From the NCBI GenBank assembly GCA_905181705.1, contig CAJIYP010000001.1, forward strand, positions 62,001-126,000: a stretch of 64,000 nt of DNA, written 5' to 3'. The position numbers were made by a program, and so were the translations under genes. Of this stretch, positions 28,755 to 40,200 are shown piece by piece (within the stretch, counting starts at the first letter, position 1; every line of letters begins with the position of its first letter). Origin of the DNA: Cryomorphaceae bacterium BACL29 MAG-121220-bin8 (GTDB lineage: Bacteria; Bacteroidota; Bacteroidia; Flavobacteriales; Flavobacteriaceae). Below the pieces are notes generated by a model that made no database searches, was not told the origin of the DNA, and saw only the letters and a program-made list of their open reading frames with translations.

Positions 28755-30488
28755 ATGGCTGGAAAATTAGATTCAAGACAGAAAATGATAAACATGATGT
28801 ATCTCGTGTTTATCGCTATGCTTGCTTTAAATATTGGTAAAGAGGTTCTTGCTACTCTTGGAATCCTAAATAATGATTTAGAGTCTTCAATTGTTGAACT
28901 GGAAGCTTCTTCAAAAGCCAGTTATGCACAAATTAACGATAATAAGGATAAATTAAGTTACAAGATTGCTGCTGCAAATGTTTCAGAAATGAAATTGGAG
29001 GCCGATTCTTTTTATGGTTTCATTGATGAAATTAAAAATCAGTTGTTGGTAGGAGATGATGGTAATCCAAATAAATATCTAGAAGATGTAGAGAATCAAG
29101 AAACTGGTGAAATGTTTCCAGTTTGGAAATACCAGGAAATGGATAAATCTGAAAAATTAGATTTATTATTCTTTTCCTCAGATGGTATAACTGAAAAAGG
29201 TCAAGAATTTATTTCAAAATATTCAGGCTTCTCAGGTAAAATTAATAATATTTTAGATCAAATAATTTTTTTAGAGGAAGAATCAAAAATGGCAGTAACT
29301 CAAGAAGATGGTTATAAGCCTGAAGATGCAGAAGTTACTCCTTATGATTTTGCTGGTGTTATCGGAAACTTAAATAATAGATTTAAATATGAAGATAGAG
29401 TTTTGAAAGAAGACGGTTCGTATCAGGACTACCTGCAATACAATTTTGAAGGATTTCCCGTTGTTGCTTCCCTTGCAAAATTAACTAAGATTCAAAGTGA
29501 TATTAGATATATTGAGAATAAAGTACTAAGTGATATATTATTAGCAATTACCGGTGGGGCTACAAATTTTACAAATTTTGAAAGCATACTAGTTCCTGGA
29601 AAAAGCGGTAAAAATGTATTTTACACTAGTGATGTAGTTGATTCACAAATCAAATTAGGTAAATCTGACGATGGATTTGAATTTGACAAAGTAGAACTTA
29701 AAATAAACGGAACTACATTAAATGAGAATGAGTATTCTATTGTGAAAGGTGCTATAATTTTGAAAAAAAGATTAACATCAGCTGGTACTTATAATCTAAC
29801 GGGTACCCTTACTCAAAGAGATGCTAAAACTCAGGAAGATAAAACGGTTACTGTTGATCAAAATATTGTAATTGCTACTGAACCTAATTCGGCAGTAGTT
29901 TCTGCTGATAACATGAAGGTTTTTTATAGAGGATTAAGAAATCCAGTTTCTATTTCTATTGCTGGGGTTAATGCCAATACAATTGTTCCCTCTAGTAAAA
30001 ACGGAAAATTTTCAAAAAATGGAAGTGCATGGACAGCTCAGCCAACTAATGTAAGTGCTAAAAGTATGTCAGTTAGTGTTTCGGGTGTTTTGAACGGAAC
30101 ACGAAGAAGTTTTAATGGAGGAACTTTTAGAATTGAAAATGCGCCAGATGGATTAGGCTCTGTCAGAGTAAACAAAGATTTTTTCACTACTGGAAATGAG
30201 GTTACTAAAAGAAACCTAAGATATGGAGCTGTAACTGGTAAAAAACCTGATAATTTTAATTATGATTATGAAATTATTGTTACATCTTTTGATGTAAAAA
30301 TTGGTAATTCTACTAATGTAAGTGTAAATGGCAATAGCATTGATGGTAATGCCAATGCATCAAAGGGTATCGAGAATGCTTCCAAAGGAACTGTTGTGAT
30401 AATATCTAAAATTAAAGCAAGTACTAAAGATGGAGATTTAATAACTCCCGGAAGTAAGGTTGCTCCTTTTTTTCTAACAATAAAGTAA
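28755..30488 (+). CDS. gldM: T9SS motor shaft protein GldM
   Basis: Single-pass inner-membrane protein whose periplasmic domains transmit motor rotation to the outer-membrane ring. The N-terminus MAGKLDSRQKMINMMYLVFI and the following helix are diagnostic. The rest (about residues 40-577) is periplasmic, with helical then beta-sandwich domains. At 577 residues it is longer than the roughly 510 of F. johnsoniae. Confidence 0.95.
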   Translation: MAGKLDSRQKMINMMYLVFIAMLALNIGKEVLATLGILNNDLESSIVELEASSKASYAQINDNKDKLSYKIAAANVSEMKLEADSFYGFIDEIKNQLLVGDDGNPNKYLEDVENQETGEMFPVWKYQEMDKSEKLDLLFFSSDGITEKGQEFISKYSGFSGKINNILDQIIFLEEESKMAVTQEDGYKPEDAEVTPYDFAGVIGNLNNRFKYEDRVLKEDGSYQDYLQYNFEGFPVVASLAKLTKIQSDIRYIENKVLSDILLAITGGATNFTNFESILVPGKSGKNVFYTSDVVDSQIKLGKSDDGFEFDKVELKINGTTLNENEYSIVKGAIILKKRLTSAGTYNLTGTLTQRDAKTQEDKTVTVDQNIVIATEPNSAVVSADNMKVFYRGLRNPVSISIAGVNANTIVPSSKNGKFSKNGSAWTAQPTNVSAKSMSVSVSGVLNGTRRSFNGGTFRIENAPDGLGSVRVNKDFFTTGNEVTKRNLRYGAVTGKKPDNFNYDYEIIVTSFDVKIGNSTNVSVNGNSIDGNANASKGIENASKGTVVIISKIKASTKDGDLITPGSKVAPFFLTIK

Positions 30489-30495
30489 ACACCTA

Positions 30496-31386
30496 ATGAA
30501 ATTAATAAATTATTGTATTTTATTTTTCGCTTTGATTCCAATTGTAATTACTGCTCAATCTAATATATTGAACTCTACCACACCTGATCTTGTAGGGGTT
30601 ACAAATGTAGATCAAAAGCAATCTGATATGGATTCTTTTTTAGATTACAAGTACATTGATGACAGAGATATATTGTGGTCTAAGATAGTATATGAAAAAA
30701 TTGATTTAAATGAAAAGTTAAATTTTCCTTTATTGTTTCCTAAAGACGATAATAAATATGAGGAAACTAGAAAGTCATTATGGAGAGTTTTAAGTGAAAA
30801 CATATTAAACGGAAACATCACAGAAATTTATAGAGACGACAATGATAACTTTCTTTCGAAGAATAAGTTAAAAGCAGTCGACCCAGACGGTACAGGAGGA
30901 GACAATGGTTTTATGAGTAAAATTAGCTTTGTTCCAACAATTAATGGAATTGTTAGAGCTAGAGAGTCATTAAAATCTGATCAAATTACGGGATACATAA
31001 TTAAAGGTATGTGGTATTTTGATAAAAGAAGGGGAGAACTAGACTACAGATTATTGGGTTTAAAGCCAATTGGATTAGATATAAAAGCTGAAGACCAATC
31101 TTCTGAAACAGTTAAAAACTCTGAGCTTTTCTGGATTTGGTATCCAAGTATCAGAAAAATATTACACACAGCGCTAGTTTTTAACGACACTAGTAATGCC
31201 AATCAAATATCATTTGATCAGCTTCTTATTTCAAGAAGGTTCAGTTCTTATATATTTAAAGAAGACAATATGTATGGTGACAGAGCTATCTCAGCATATA
31301 AAGAAAAGGGATTAAGATCTATTCTAGAGTCTCAGCGAATCAAAAAAGAAATCTTAGATTTCGAACAAGACCTGTGGAATAGGTAA
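30496..31386 (+). CDS. gldN: T9SS ring protein GldN
   Basis: Periplasmic partner of GldK in the T9SS ring. An N-terminal signal peptide (MKLINYCILFFALIPIVITA) precedes the GldN domain, with LWSKIVYEKIDLNEKLNFPL and a C-terminal region containing ELFWIWYPSIRKIL and YGDRAISAYKEKG. Length 296 residues. It starts 7 bp after gldM and ends the cluster. The surface-protein operon begins 362 bp downstream on the same strand. Confidence 0.94.
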   Translation: MKLINYCILFFALIPIVITAQSNILNSTTPDLVGVTNVDQKQSDMDSFLDYKYIDDRDILWSKIVYEKIDLNEKLNFPLLFPKDDNKYEETRKSLWRVLSENILNGNITEIYRDDNDNFLSKNKLKAVDPDGTGGDNGFMSKISFVPTINGIVRARESLKSDQITGYIIKGMWYFDKRRGELDYRLLGLKPIGLDIKAEDQSSETVKNSELFWIWYPSIRKILHTALVFNDTSNANQISFDQLLISRRFSSYIFKEDNMYGDRAISAYKEKGLRSILESQRIKKEILDFEQDLWNR

Positions 31387-31748
31387 TCCATTATTTTTTT
31401 AAATAAGAACATCTTATCATATATAGTCAATTACTATTATTATTACATTTTTTTATAATACAATCAAGAACACGTACTATTATTTTTTATAAATTATAAA
31501 AAATGAACTATTATTTTCTCAAGTATTTTTATTTATTTAAATATTTTATCTATTTTTTTGTAGACTTTACAATTTAACGTAGATTACACATACAAAAAAT
31601 TAAAGACATTAGTCCTTTTTTTTAGCCAAACACATCAATTAAAACATTGCTTATAATAAAAATTTAACCCTCTTTATCAGATAAGACTACCTTAAAAATA
31701 AATATTTTTGACTGGTTTTTTTTATTTGGTATAAACCATTTTAATACT
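31387..31748. other. AT-rich spacer between gldN and the surface-protein operon
   Basis: No gene is visible. A near-palindrome made only of A and T (about 31482-31504) could form a hairpin, but it has no GC stem and is a poor terminator. TATTTTTG at 31703-31710 fits the Bacteroidota -7 box and could drive the operon, though I see no good -33 element. The spacing suggests that the surface operon has its own promoter. Confidence 0.45.
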
Positions 31749-32258
31749 ATGAAAAATTTATTATCAATTTTATTTTTAACCATTTCCACCCTAATTTATT
31801 CCAATCCTGTACCGATTTCTGCGCCTATTTCTACAAGTTCCGTAGTTGCACCAGAAACTTCATCTGCTACAATTACTGTTTTGGAAGGTTCAACTACTCA
31901 AATAGATCTTGCTTCTTACACGACTGGAAGTCCAACTGGCTATTCTATTGTTTCTGATCCTGTACATAAATCAACGAATAGCGCTGGCCTCAATGGTACT
32001 TATTACTCATACACTCACAGTGGTTCTGAAGCACCTTCGGATTCTTTTACTTTTAAGGCTTCCAATGGAGATGGAGATAGCAACACTTCCACTATTACAA
32101 TTAAAGTTACTAATGTAAACGATTCGCCAACTATTGATGCGATTGATAAAACTGTTGAAGAGGGTTCCTCAGTCGAAATCACCGTTGTTGGTAAAGATGC
32201 TGAAAACGCTGAGTTAACTATTACTAACGGAAATGCAACTAATGGTACTGTTAACTAA
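31749..32258 (+). CDS. N-terminal part of giant T9SS-secreted surface protein
   Basis: Begins with a Sec signal peptide (MKNLLSILFLTISTLIYS) followed by a Ser/Thr-rich stretch and the first Ig/cadherin-like repeats (YSYTHSGSEAPSDSFTF, then NVNDSPT). The frame meets a stop at 32256. Coding sense continues through 32.26-34.14 kb in shifting frames and resumes in the original frame, so I read this as the start of the gene that ends at 47492. Translated alone it would be a 169-residue fragment with no sorting tail. Confidence 0.75.
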   Translation: MKNLLSILFLTISTLIYSNPVPISAPISTSSVVAPETSSATITVLEGSTTQIDLASYTTGSPTGYSIVSDPVHKSTNSAGLNGTYYSYTHSGSEAPSDSFTFKASNGDGDSNTSTITIKVTNVNDSPTIDAIDKTVEEGSSVEITVVGKDAENAELTITNGNATNGTVN

Positions 32259-34142
32259 AGATGCAGTTACTGGTATTGCTTACTTACACTCATGATGGCT
32301 CTGATACAACTTCCTGACTACTTTCACTGTTACTGCTACTGAAATTGCCAACACTCAATACAATCGGAGCTCTATTGTCAGGTTCTGGCTGCGACCGTTA
32401 CTATTACTAGTATCAGCTGTTAATGATGCGCCAGTTGTAGCTGAAGCTTCTACTATTGACAGTGGCTGAGGGCGGTTCGTCTGTACACGTGGACTTTTCA
32501 ATGCTTCGGATTCAGATAGCTCAACACATTAACTCCTTCGATAACTCACACAATCCAACCTATGGTACAGTGTAACTTTAGATTCAAATCAACCCTTTGA
32601 GGTTTTACCTATACTCAGCGACGGTTCTGAAACGTAGTACTGCATGACAGTTTACTTACAATATTTCTGATGGGGCGCTTAGCTCTTCAAGCTATAGTAT
32701 CAATACATGTAGTTGTTAAGTTCAACTAATGACGCTCCAACATGCCAGTGCAATGACACCTATTACATTTCTGGTGCAGCGTATGTACTGTCACCATAGC
32801 CCGGAGTTGGTGTTCTTAGGTAATGACGTGGATCCTGAAGAATAACGATTTCACCGACTGTTGCTTGTAGCCACTAGCCCAAGCTGCTGGAACTGTTGTA
32901 TTAAATCCTGACGGTACCTTTGCTTACACACCTCCATTGCTAATACAGCTGTTTTTCAATACTGATTCCTTTACTTACGCTAGCTGTTGATAGCAATTTC
33001 TGGCGCTTCTGGTAACTCTGCAACTGTAACGTTTAATTTATCTACTTTAATTCCAATACCAGATTCTTATGTCCTCAACGAGGGAGAAACAATTACTATT
33101 GATCAAGCTAATGGATTGATTGCTAATGATGTAGATACAAACAATTTTTCGATTGATAGTCTTTGGGTATTTACGCAACCTAAATATGGAACTATTACTT
33201 TAAACACAGATTTTAAAGGTGGGTTTACTTATGCTCACTGACGGTTCCGAAAATTTAAGAGATGTTTTTGAGTACAAAGTAAAAAACTCAAATGGAGATT
33301 TGTCTGAAAAAACTTTTGTTAATCTTTTTGCATCTAATGTTAACGATGCACCAACATCCACTGGAACGAGTGTTACGTTGAATGAAGGAGCCGAGTCAAT
33401 TTTTTCACTATCATACTCAGATAGCGATACTACAACTGATCAAATTGCTTTTACTATCGCCACACAACCTACAAATGGAAATATTATAGATTTAGGATCG
33501 GGAAGTATTCGATACATTCACAACGGAGGAGAAACTACTTCAGATTCGTTTACTTACACTGTTGGTGATGGAGAATTTACAACCGCCGCAGCTACTGTAT
33601 CAATTACAGTACTTGCTGTTAACGATCTACCAACGGCATCTAATTTAAATTAACTGTCGCGGAGGGAGGCACGTCTAGTGCTATTGCAGTAGCTGGAACC
33701 GAATTGAAACAAATGATAATAATCTTACTTTCAAATTAGAGACTGCTGCTTCCAATGGAACAGTAGCTATTAGTAGTGCAGGGGTATGGACTTATACTCA
33801 CAACGGAACTGAAACATCATCTGATAGTTTTACTTATTCAGCCAATGATGGAACAGCCAATGGTAATCCAGCGACTGTTTCTATTACTATTACATCTGTT
33901 AACACTTCACCGGTAACAACGGCTGCAGCAATTGCTGTTAATGAAGGTGCTGCTGTTACATATGATTTGGCAACCAACACGACTGATTCTGATACGAGTT
34001 CTGGAATTACTTATATATTGTTTCATTCCTACAAATGGTGCTTAACTGATCCTGATGGTGGAACAGCAATCTGGTGCAGATATTCTCACTTTAGCTTCCT
34101 CAGTTAACTATACATCACAACGGAGCGAGACAACCTCTGACT
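32259..34142 (+). pseudogene. Frame-disrupted repeat region of the giant surface protein
   Basis: Fragments of about five further 100-residue VCBS/cadherin-like repeats can be read by changing frame every few tens of bases. Repeat-type tails ending in NDAPV, NDAPT, NDAPT, NDLPT and NTSPV occur at roughly 300-600-bp spacing, and versions of THDGSETTSDSFTY recur. Small insertions and deletions are dense from 32.24 to 33.0 kb, sparser to 33.65 kb, and end near 34,140. In-frame reading is clean for 435 bp at 33,219-33,653. The flanking genes show no such damage. Sequencing or assembly error in a repetitive region is the likeliest cause; real decay cannot be excluded. Confidence 0.7.
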
Positions 34143-34286
34143 ACTTTTACATTTAAAGCCAATGACACCAATTCAGATAGTAATATTTCTACTGCTACTG
34201 TTACCGTTACTGCTATAAATGATATTCCTACCATAACAGCAACTAGTGATGGTAGTGCTGATTATAATGTTGACGAGAAGGATGTT

Positions 34287-37200
34287 GTGGCCATTTCCAT
34301 AGTAGCAAATGATGTGGACTCCTCAACTTTAATTTATTCTGTTGTGACGGCTCCAACAAGTGGAACATTAACAGCATCAGATGGTTCAGAACTTGCTAAT
34401 GGAAATACTATTTCAGGAGGAACAATGACTTATACTCATACTGCTGATATTACTTCCAATGCAACTGATTCTTTTCAGGTCAAAGTGAATGATGGAACAG
34501 TCGACAGTGCCACAGCAACAATTAACTTAGACATTACTGCTATAGATGAATCAAAACCTCAGGTTATCATTGAAGCTTATTCAAACTCTGTTTCAGAAGA
34601 CGTTGGTACTGTTACAGTAACTGCAAGTTTGGTTAGTAATTCTTTTTATTCACCAAGAAGAGATATGAACGCAGCTGCTGTTTCAGCAAATACGATTAAT
34701 TCTCTTGGCTATACTTATTTAGGAGAAGAAGGAGGCCATAAATATTACTTATATGCACAGGGAAATAATGGTGGAGCTCACAAGACTAACAGTCAAGCCA
34801 AAGCTGACGCATTAGCTAAAGGAGGTTACCTAGTAGCGCTTGAAACTGAAGCTGAGGAAACTTGGTTAAAGGATAAAATAAATACTGCCAATTTTGGTAA
34901 TCACGAGTTTTGGATTGGTTTAAACTATAAATTATCTGCAGATGCTTACCAGTGGATAAATGGTGCTACTTATAGTGCTACTGAAGGTAGTAGTTCAAGG
35001 TGGGCCAGTGGAGAGCCTGGTAACACTTCAAATCAAGAAACCAACAGAGGGGTTACATTTGCCAAAGATTATGCTGGATGGTTTGCAAGACCTGAATCTA
35101 ATGACTTGCGTGGTTATGTCATAGAATTCGATAACAGTGTGAATGCCACTGCTGCTACCACTGTTAATTTAACTTACTCAGGAGGAGCTCAAAACACAAG
35201 TGGTGATTCTACGGTAGATTCTGGCGATGACTGGACTATTAACGCCAATGCTATAACAATTGCTAACGGCGCATCCTCAGCAACTGCTACAGTGACTGTC
35301 ATAAACGATACAACTGCTGAAGGAAACGAATCGATTGTGATAACAGCAACAGCTGCAGACAACGCCGTTGCCAGAGTAAAAGGGAGTAAAAAAATTGCTA
35401 CAATTGAGATTCAGGATAATGAGTTAGCTATTGCTACCATGACTACAACAGCAACAAATGTAACAGTGACCGAAGGCACGGATTCCTCTGTTGATGTTAT
35501 TGCCACTTTAGACTTCCCTAAAGCATTTGATAGTTCTGTTGCCTTGACTCTTTCGGGAACGGCAAGCTCAGGAACTGATTATACCTCCAGTAATGAAGGG
35601 TTTGTTAATACGCTAAGTATGTCGGGAATGAGTAGTGTTAATGGCGTAGTTGTTGATGCTAGCGGAAATTATTATGTTGGTGATAGATTAAATAGATACA
35701 TATACAAAATGACACCCTCTGGAACTGTAACTACTATTGGTAGTGGTAATTGTTGTGATTTTGAAACTTCACCCAGCCCAGGATCTTCAGCTAAATTTAG
35801 GGAGATAAAAGACATGGATATTGACAGCAGCGGGAAAATATATTTTACTGATGGCTATTCTATTAGAATATTAGATCCAAGCAATGAACGTATTTATTAT
35901 GTTGCTGGCTCAAATAATGGAGTTAATAGTGATTCCACCGTACCATCTGGAAGTGCAACATCAATTGCTACCGATGCAAGATTTTCGTGGGGGTTAAGAG
36001 GAATTACTGTAAATGCTGCAGGTACCATTATTTATGTTAATGATGATAATCAAATAAAAAAGATATCAACATCAAATGGAGCGACAATTTTTACAAACTC
36101 TTTAAATGAAGATCATGATAAATCTATAGTAACTAATATTAATTACACCAATGATTGGGGAAGAAGTAATGATGGTGATGCGGCTAGTTCAGCTAGATTT
36201 GAAGGGCCTAGATCGATTGATACAGACAGTAATGGGGATATTATAGTTGCTGATTATTATGGTCTTAAAAAATTAACAGTTGGTTCTGAGTCTAGTGCAC
36301 CTAAATTTTATAAAGTCTTACAAAAGGAGTGGGATGAAAAGGAAGGGTTAGTAATTGATTCAGCTAACAACATGTACTTTAGTTCAAAAGAAGGAAATTA
36401 TATTTATAAATATGTTCCCTCATCAGGAAGCTTAATTAAAGTTCTTGATTCAGAGGATGGAACAGTTGATGGAGAAACAGCAAGTGCCAAAATATCTGGG
36501 CCAAGAGACATAGCTCTACATTCCAATGGAAATTTAGTCTTTGTACAAAACAGTGATAAAAAAGTAAGAGAAATTGATTTTGCAGCTAAAATTAGAATTC
36601 CTGCAGGATCTCAATCGGGATCTTATACTTTAAACATTAAAGATGAATCATTTTATGAGGACAATGAATCAATACAAATTGTTGGTGCTGGATCAGGTTT
36701 AAGTATTAATCCCATAAACATTTTCACAGTAGGCAGCGGAGGTTCTGCTGTTGATTATTTAAGTTTTGATAGTACTACTGCCAAAGATGACAATGCAACT
36801 GATGGAACTAATGGACTCGTGCTTGTTAGCGATGACAACGCACCTTCGGTTCAAGTCACTACTTCAACAACTACTATTCAAGAAAACGGAGGGGTAGCTA
36901 CGGTTTCCTTCACTATAGGTGGAGCCGCTGAATCTGGAACAAAAATGGATTTAGATGATGGATTGAAAGATGAGTTTATTTTTATTGGAAATTATCAAGA
37001 CCATAAATATTATATTGCTCAAGAATGGAGAAGTTGGAACGAGGCCAAAGACCGTGCTACTGCACTTGGTGGGTACATGTTAACAATCAGTTCTCAAGCT
37101 GAAAATGATTTTATCCAAAATAATTTAGGAGACTACAAGTGGGATTCTTATTGGCTTGGTTATTCTGATACAGCTGAGGAAGGGACGTTTGTATGGGCTA

Positions 37201-40200
37201 ATGGAAGCGATGCGTCCTATACTAATTGGAATGGTGGCGAACCTAACAACAGTGGAGATGAGGATGTGGTAGAATTTAATGGTCACAATGGAAGATGGAA
37301 TGATTTGAATATTAATGACGGAAGGTTCTTTATCATTGAATTTAGTGGAACTATTTCTGCTAAAGATGTAGTAGTTCCTTATTTAGTTACCAGGTCTACT
37401 GGATTCTCTGACACTAGCGGATCAGGTGGAGATGCTACTTTCACCAACTCAGGAATCGTAACAATTCCTGCAGGTCAATCCAAAATTGACCTCACTTTAA
37501 CAGGTGTTGACGATTCAGCTAATGAGGCAATTGAGACTATAACTTATACAATTTCTAATTCTGGTGGTGACCCACTAGCTGATGGAACGGGTTCTATTAA
37601 AGATGGTACATATGATTCTGAAAATTCTGCGGTTTCTATAAACATAATTGATGATGAGGCGCCAGCAGTTACTTGGGCTTCAACAGCTATTAACTTTAAT
37701 GAAAATGGAGGGTCTGTTACTATTACAGCAACAAGTGATCAAGCAAAATCTACAGCCAGTAAACTTAATTTAACAATTACAGACGGAGGAGCTACTCAAA
37801 ATGTTGATTATTCGATTGCTGAGCTTGAAACTGTAAATACTTTAGCCGGAAGTTCCTCTGGATTCAAAGATGGAGAGGGAGGTGATGTTAAGTTTAGACA
37901 TCCAAGAAAAATGACAGCTGATTCATCTGGAAATATTTATGTTGCAGATACCGATAATAATGTAATTAGAAAAATAACAACAAGTGGAGTGGTAACGACT
38001 TATGCCGGTAACGGAGATTGGGCTCATGACAGAACTACTGGAAACAAATTACAGGTTGGTTTTGCAAGACCTGTAGCTCTAGCCTTTAATAATGCTGGTG
38101 ATGAATTATTTATTTCTGAGGAAGGAAGAAATAGAATTTCTAAAATTGATGCTTCAGGAAATGTGTCTTTAGTTTCTGGAAATGGTGATTGGGGAGATGA
38201 AGATGGAGATAAAAATACAGCTAAATATAATAGTCCTAGAGCAATTAGTTTCGACAGAGCTGGAAACCTTTATGTCGCAGAAAACCAAAAGATTAAAAAA
38301 CTAGTCATTGATGGTTCAGGAAATTGGGAAGCAACTACATTTGTTGGCTCTGGAAATTACGGTACAAACGATGGTACAGGAACTGATGCTGAGTTTAGAC
38401 AAAGTGCAGCAATAGTTATTGACAAATCTGGAAGTGAGGATGTGATGTATGTGGGCGATGAAAATAGAATTAGAAAAGTAACTTTACCTGGAGGTGTTGT
38501 AACAACCTTTGTGAATGTTAATGATAACTGGGGAAGTACAGATGGTACGTTAAATTCAGCAATTATGAGACGGGTTAATGGATTAGCTATTGACACATCT
38601 CAATCTGCCTTAACTATATATGCCACAGATGAAAATACAATTAGAAAAATTACAAATGATGGCGTTGAAACATTAGCTGGTGATAATTATGGATTTCAAG
38701 ACGGAAATTTTGCTTCAGCGGAATTTAAAAATCCAAGTGGAATTGTTGTAAATTCCTCTGGTATTTATATTGCTGACTCTGATAATCATAAAATCAGAAA
38801 AATTGATTTATTACCATCTATTACCATACTTGCGGGTCAAACCACTGGATCCATAACAATAAATGGTATTGATGATCAGCTGTATGAAAGTAATGACGAA
38901 GCTTTTACTCTTTCAGTTTCTTCAGTTTCCAACGTTGATACGACAAGTAGTGTTTATTCTAATCTTGTAACTTCAATTACTAGTGATGATGCGACTCCAA
39001 TAGTTAAATTAAGTGCTACGGATGATATAGTAGATGAAAATGGAGGAACAGCAACAATAGTTCTAAGTTTAGCTGATGCCTTTTCAAGTGCAAAATCTGA
39101 TATGAACGCTTCTGATAGATCAGACTTTTATTATCTTGGAGAGTATAGTGGTTCAAAATACTATGCCTCTAAAAATGAAGATAGTGGACGTAAAAGCTAT
39201 TCTGATGCACTTTCAAATGCCACAAGTTTAGGTGGTCAATTGGCAGTAGTGACAACAGCTGGTGAAAACGATTTTATTACCTCTAAAATTTACGAGAAAG
39301 ATCCTGAATATAACTCTGAAAACAGAGAGTGGTTGAACCACTGGATAGGCCATGCATATGATTCTGATAACTCAGTATGGGAATGGACTAATAGTGCCCA
39401 AAGTGATTATACTAACTGGGGGTGGGAATACAATCCAGACTATATTGACCGATTTTATACTCAAATTAGATACAGAGGACTTTGGTTTAACGGTCAAAGT
39501 AATTGGAACTCACAATACATTGTTGAATTCTCCTCGGCTATTTCTGATGCTGATGCTCAAGCAGTTGTTGCTTTCTCTGGAGCTGGTACCACAGGTGGTG
39601 ATTACACTACTAGTATAGGTGCGCCTGATGCCAATAGAACAGTAACAATTTCTGCTGGTCAGTCAAGTGCTAACATCGTTATTACTGGTGTTGACGATAG
39701 TGATGACGAGGCAATTGAAGACATTGTATTAACAGTTAGTTCACCAGATGCTGGTGCCAACTCAACTGTTGATTCAACTAATAATACTGCAACTATTTTA
39801 ATTAGTGATGATGAAAAGCCGTCGGTTACTCTTGGATTAGATGTGGCGACTATTGGTGAGGTATCTTCTGAAGGAATTCCTGTTACTAGTACTTTATCAG
39901 CTAGTATTGATAATGCTAAACTATACCCTGTTGATTTATCACTGGATTTTGTTAGTTCTGGAAGTGGAATTGCCATTTTTGGTAATGACTTTGGATCTGA
40001 CGACTTAAATAGAGTAACCACCCTTGCTGGAGACGGCAATGATGGCTATGTTGATGGCGATGCGGATGAAGCAGAGTTTTCTGATGATTTACACAACGGT
40101 ACAATTGACTCTCAAGGAAATTTATATGTTGCAGATGGTTACAATAATGTCATTAGAAAAATAGCACCTGACGGTGAGGTGTCTACATATGCTGGAACAG

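Noticed and set aside
31482-31504. A/T-only near-palindrome after gldN as a terminator.
   Set aside because: There is no GC-rich stem and no directional T-run beyond background composition.
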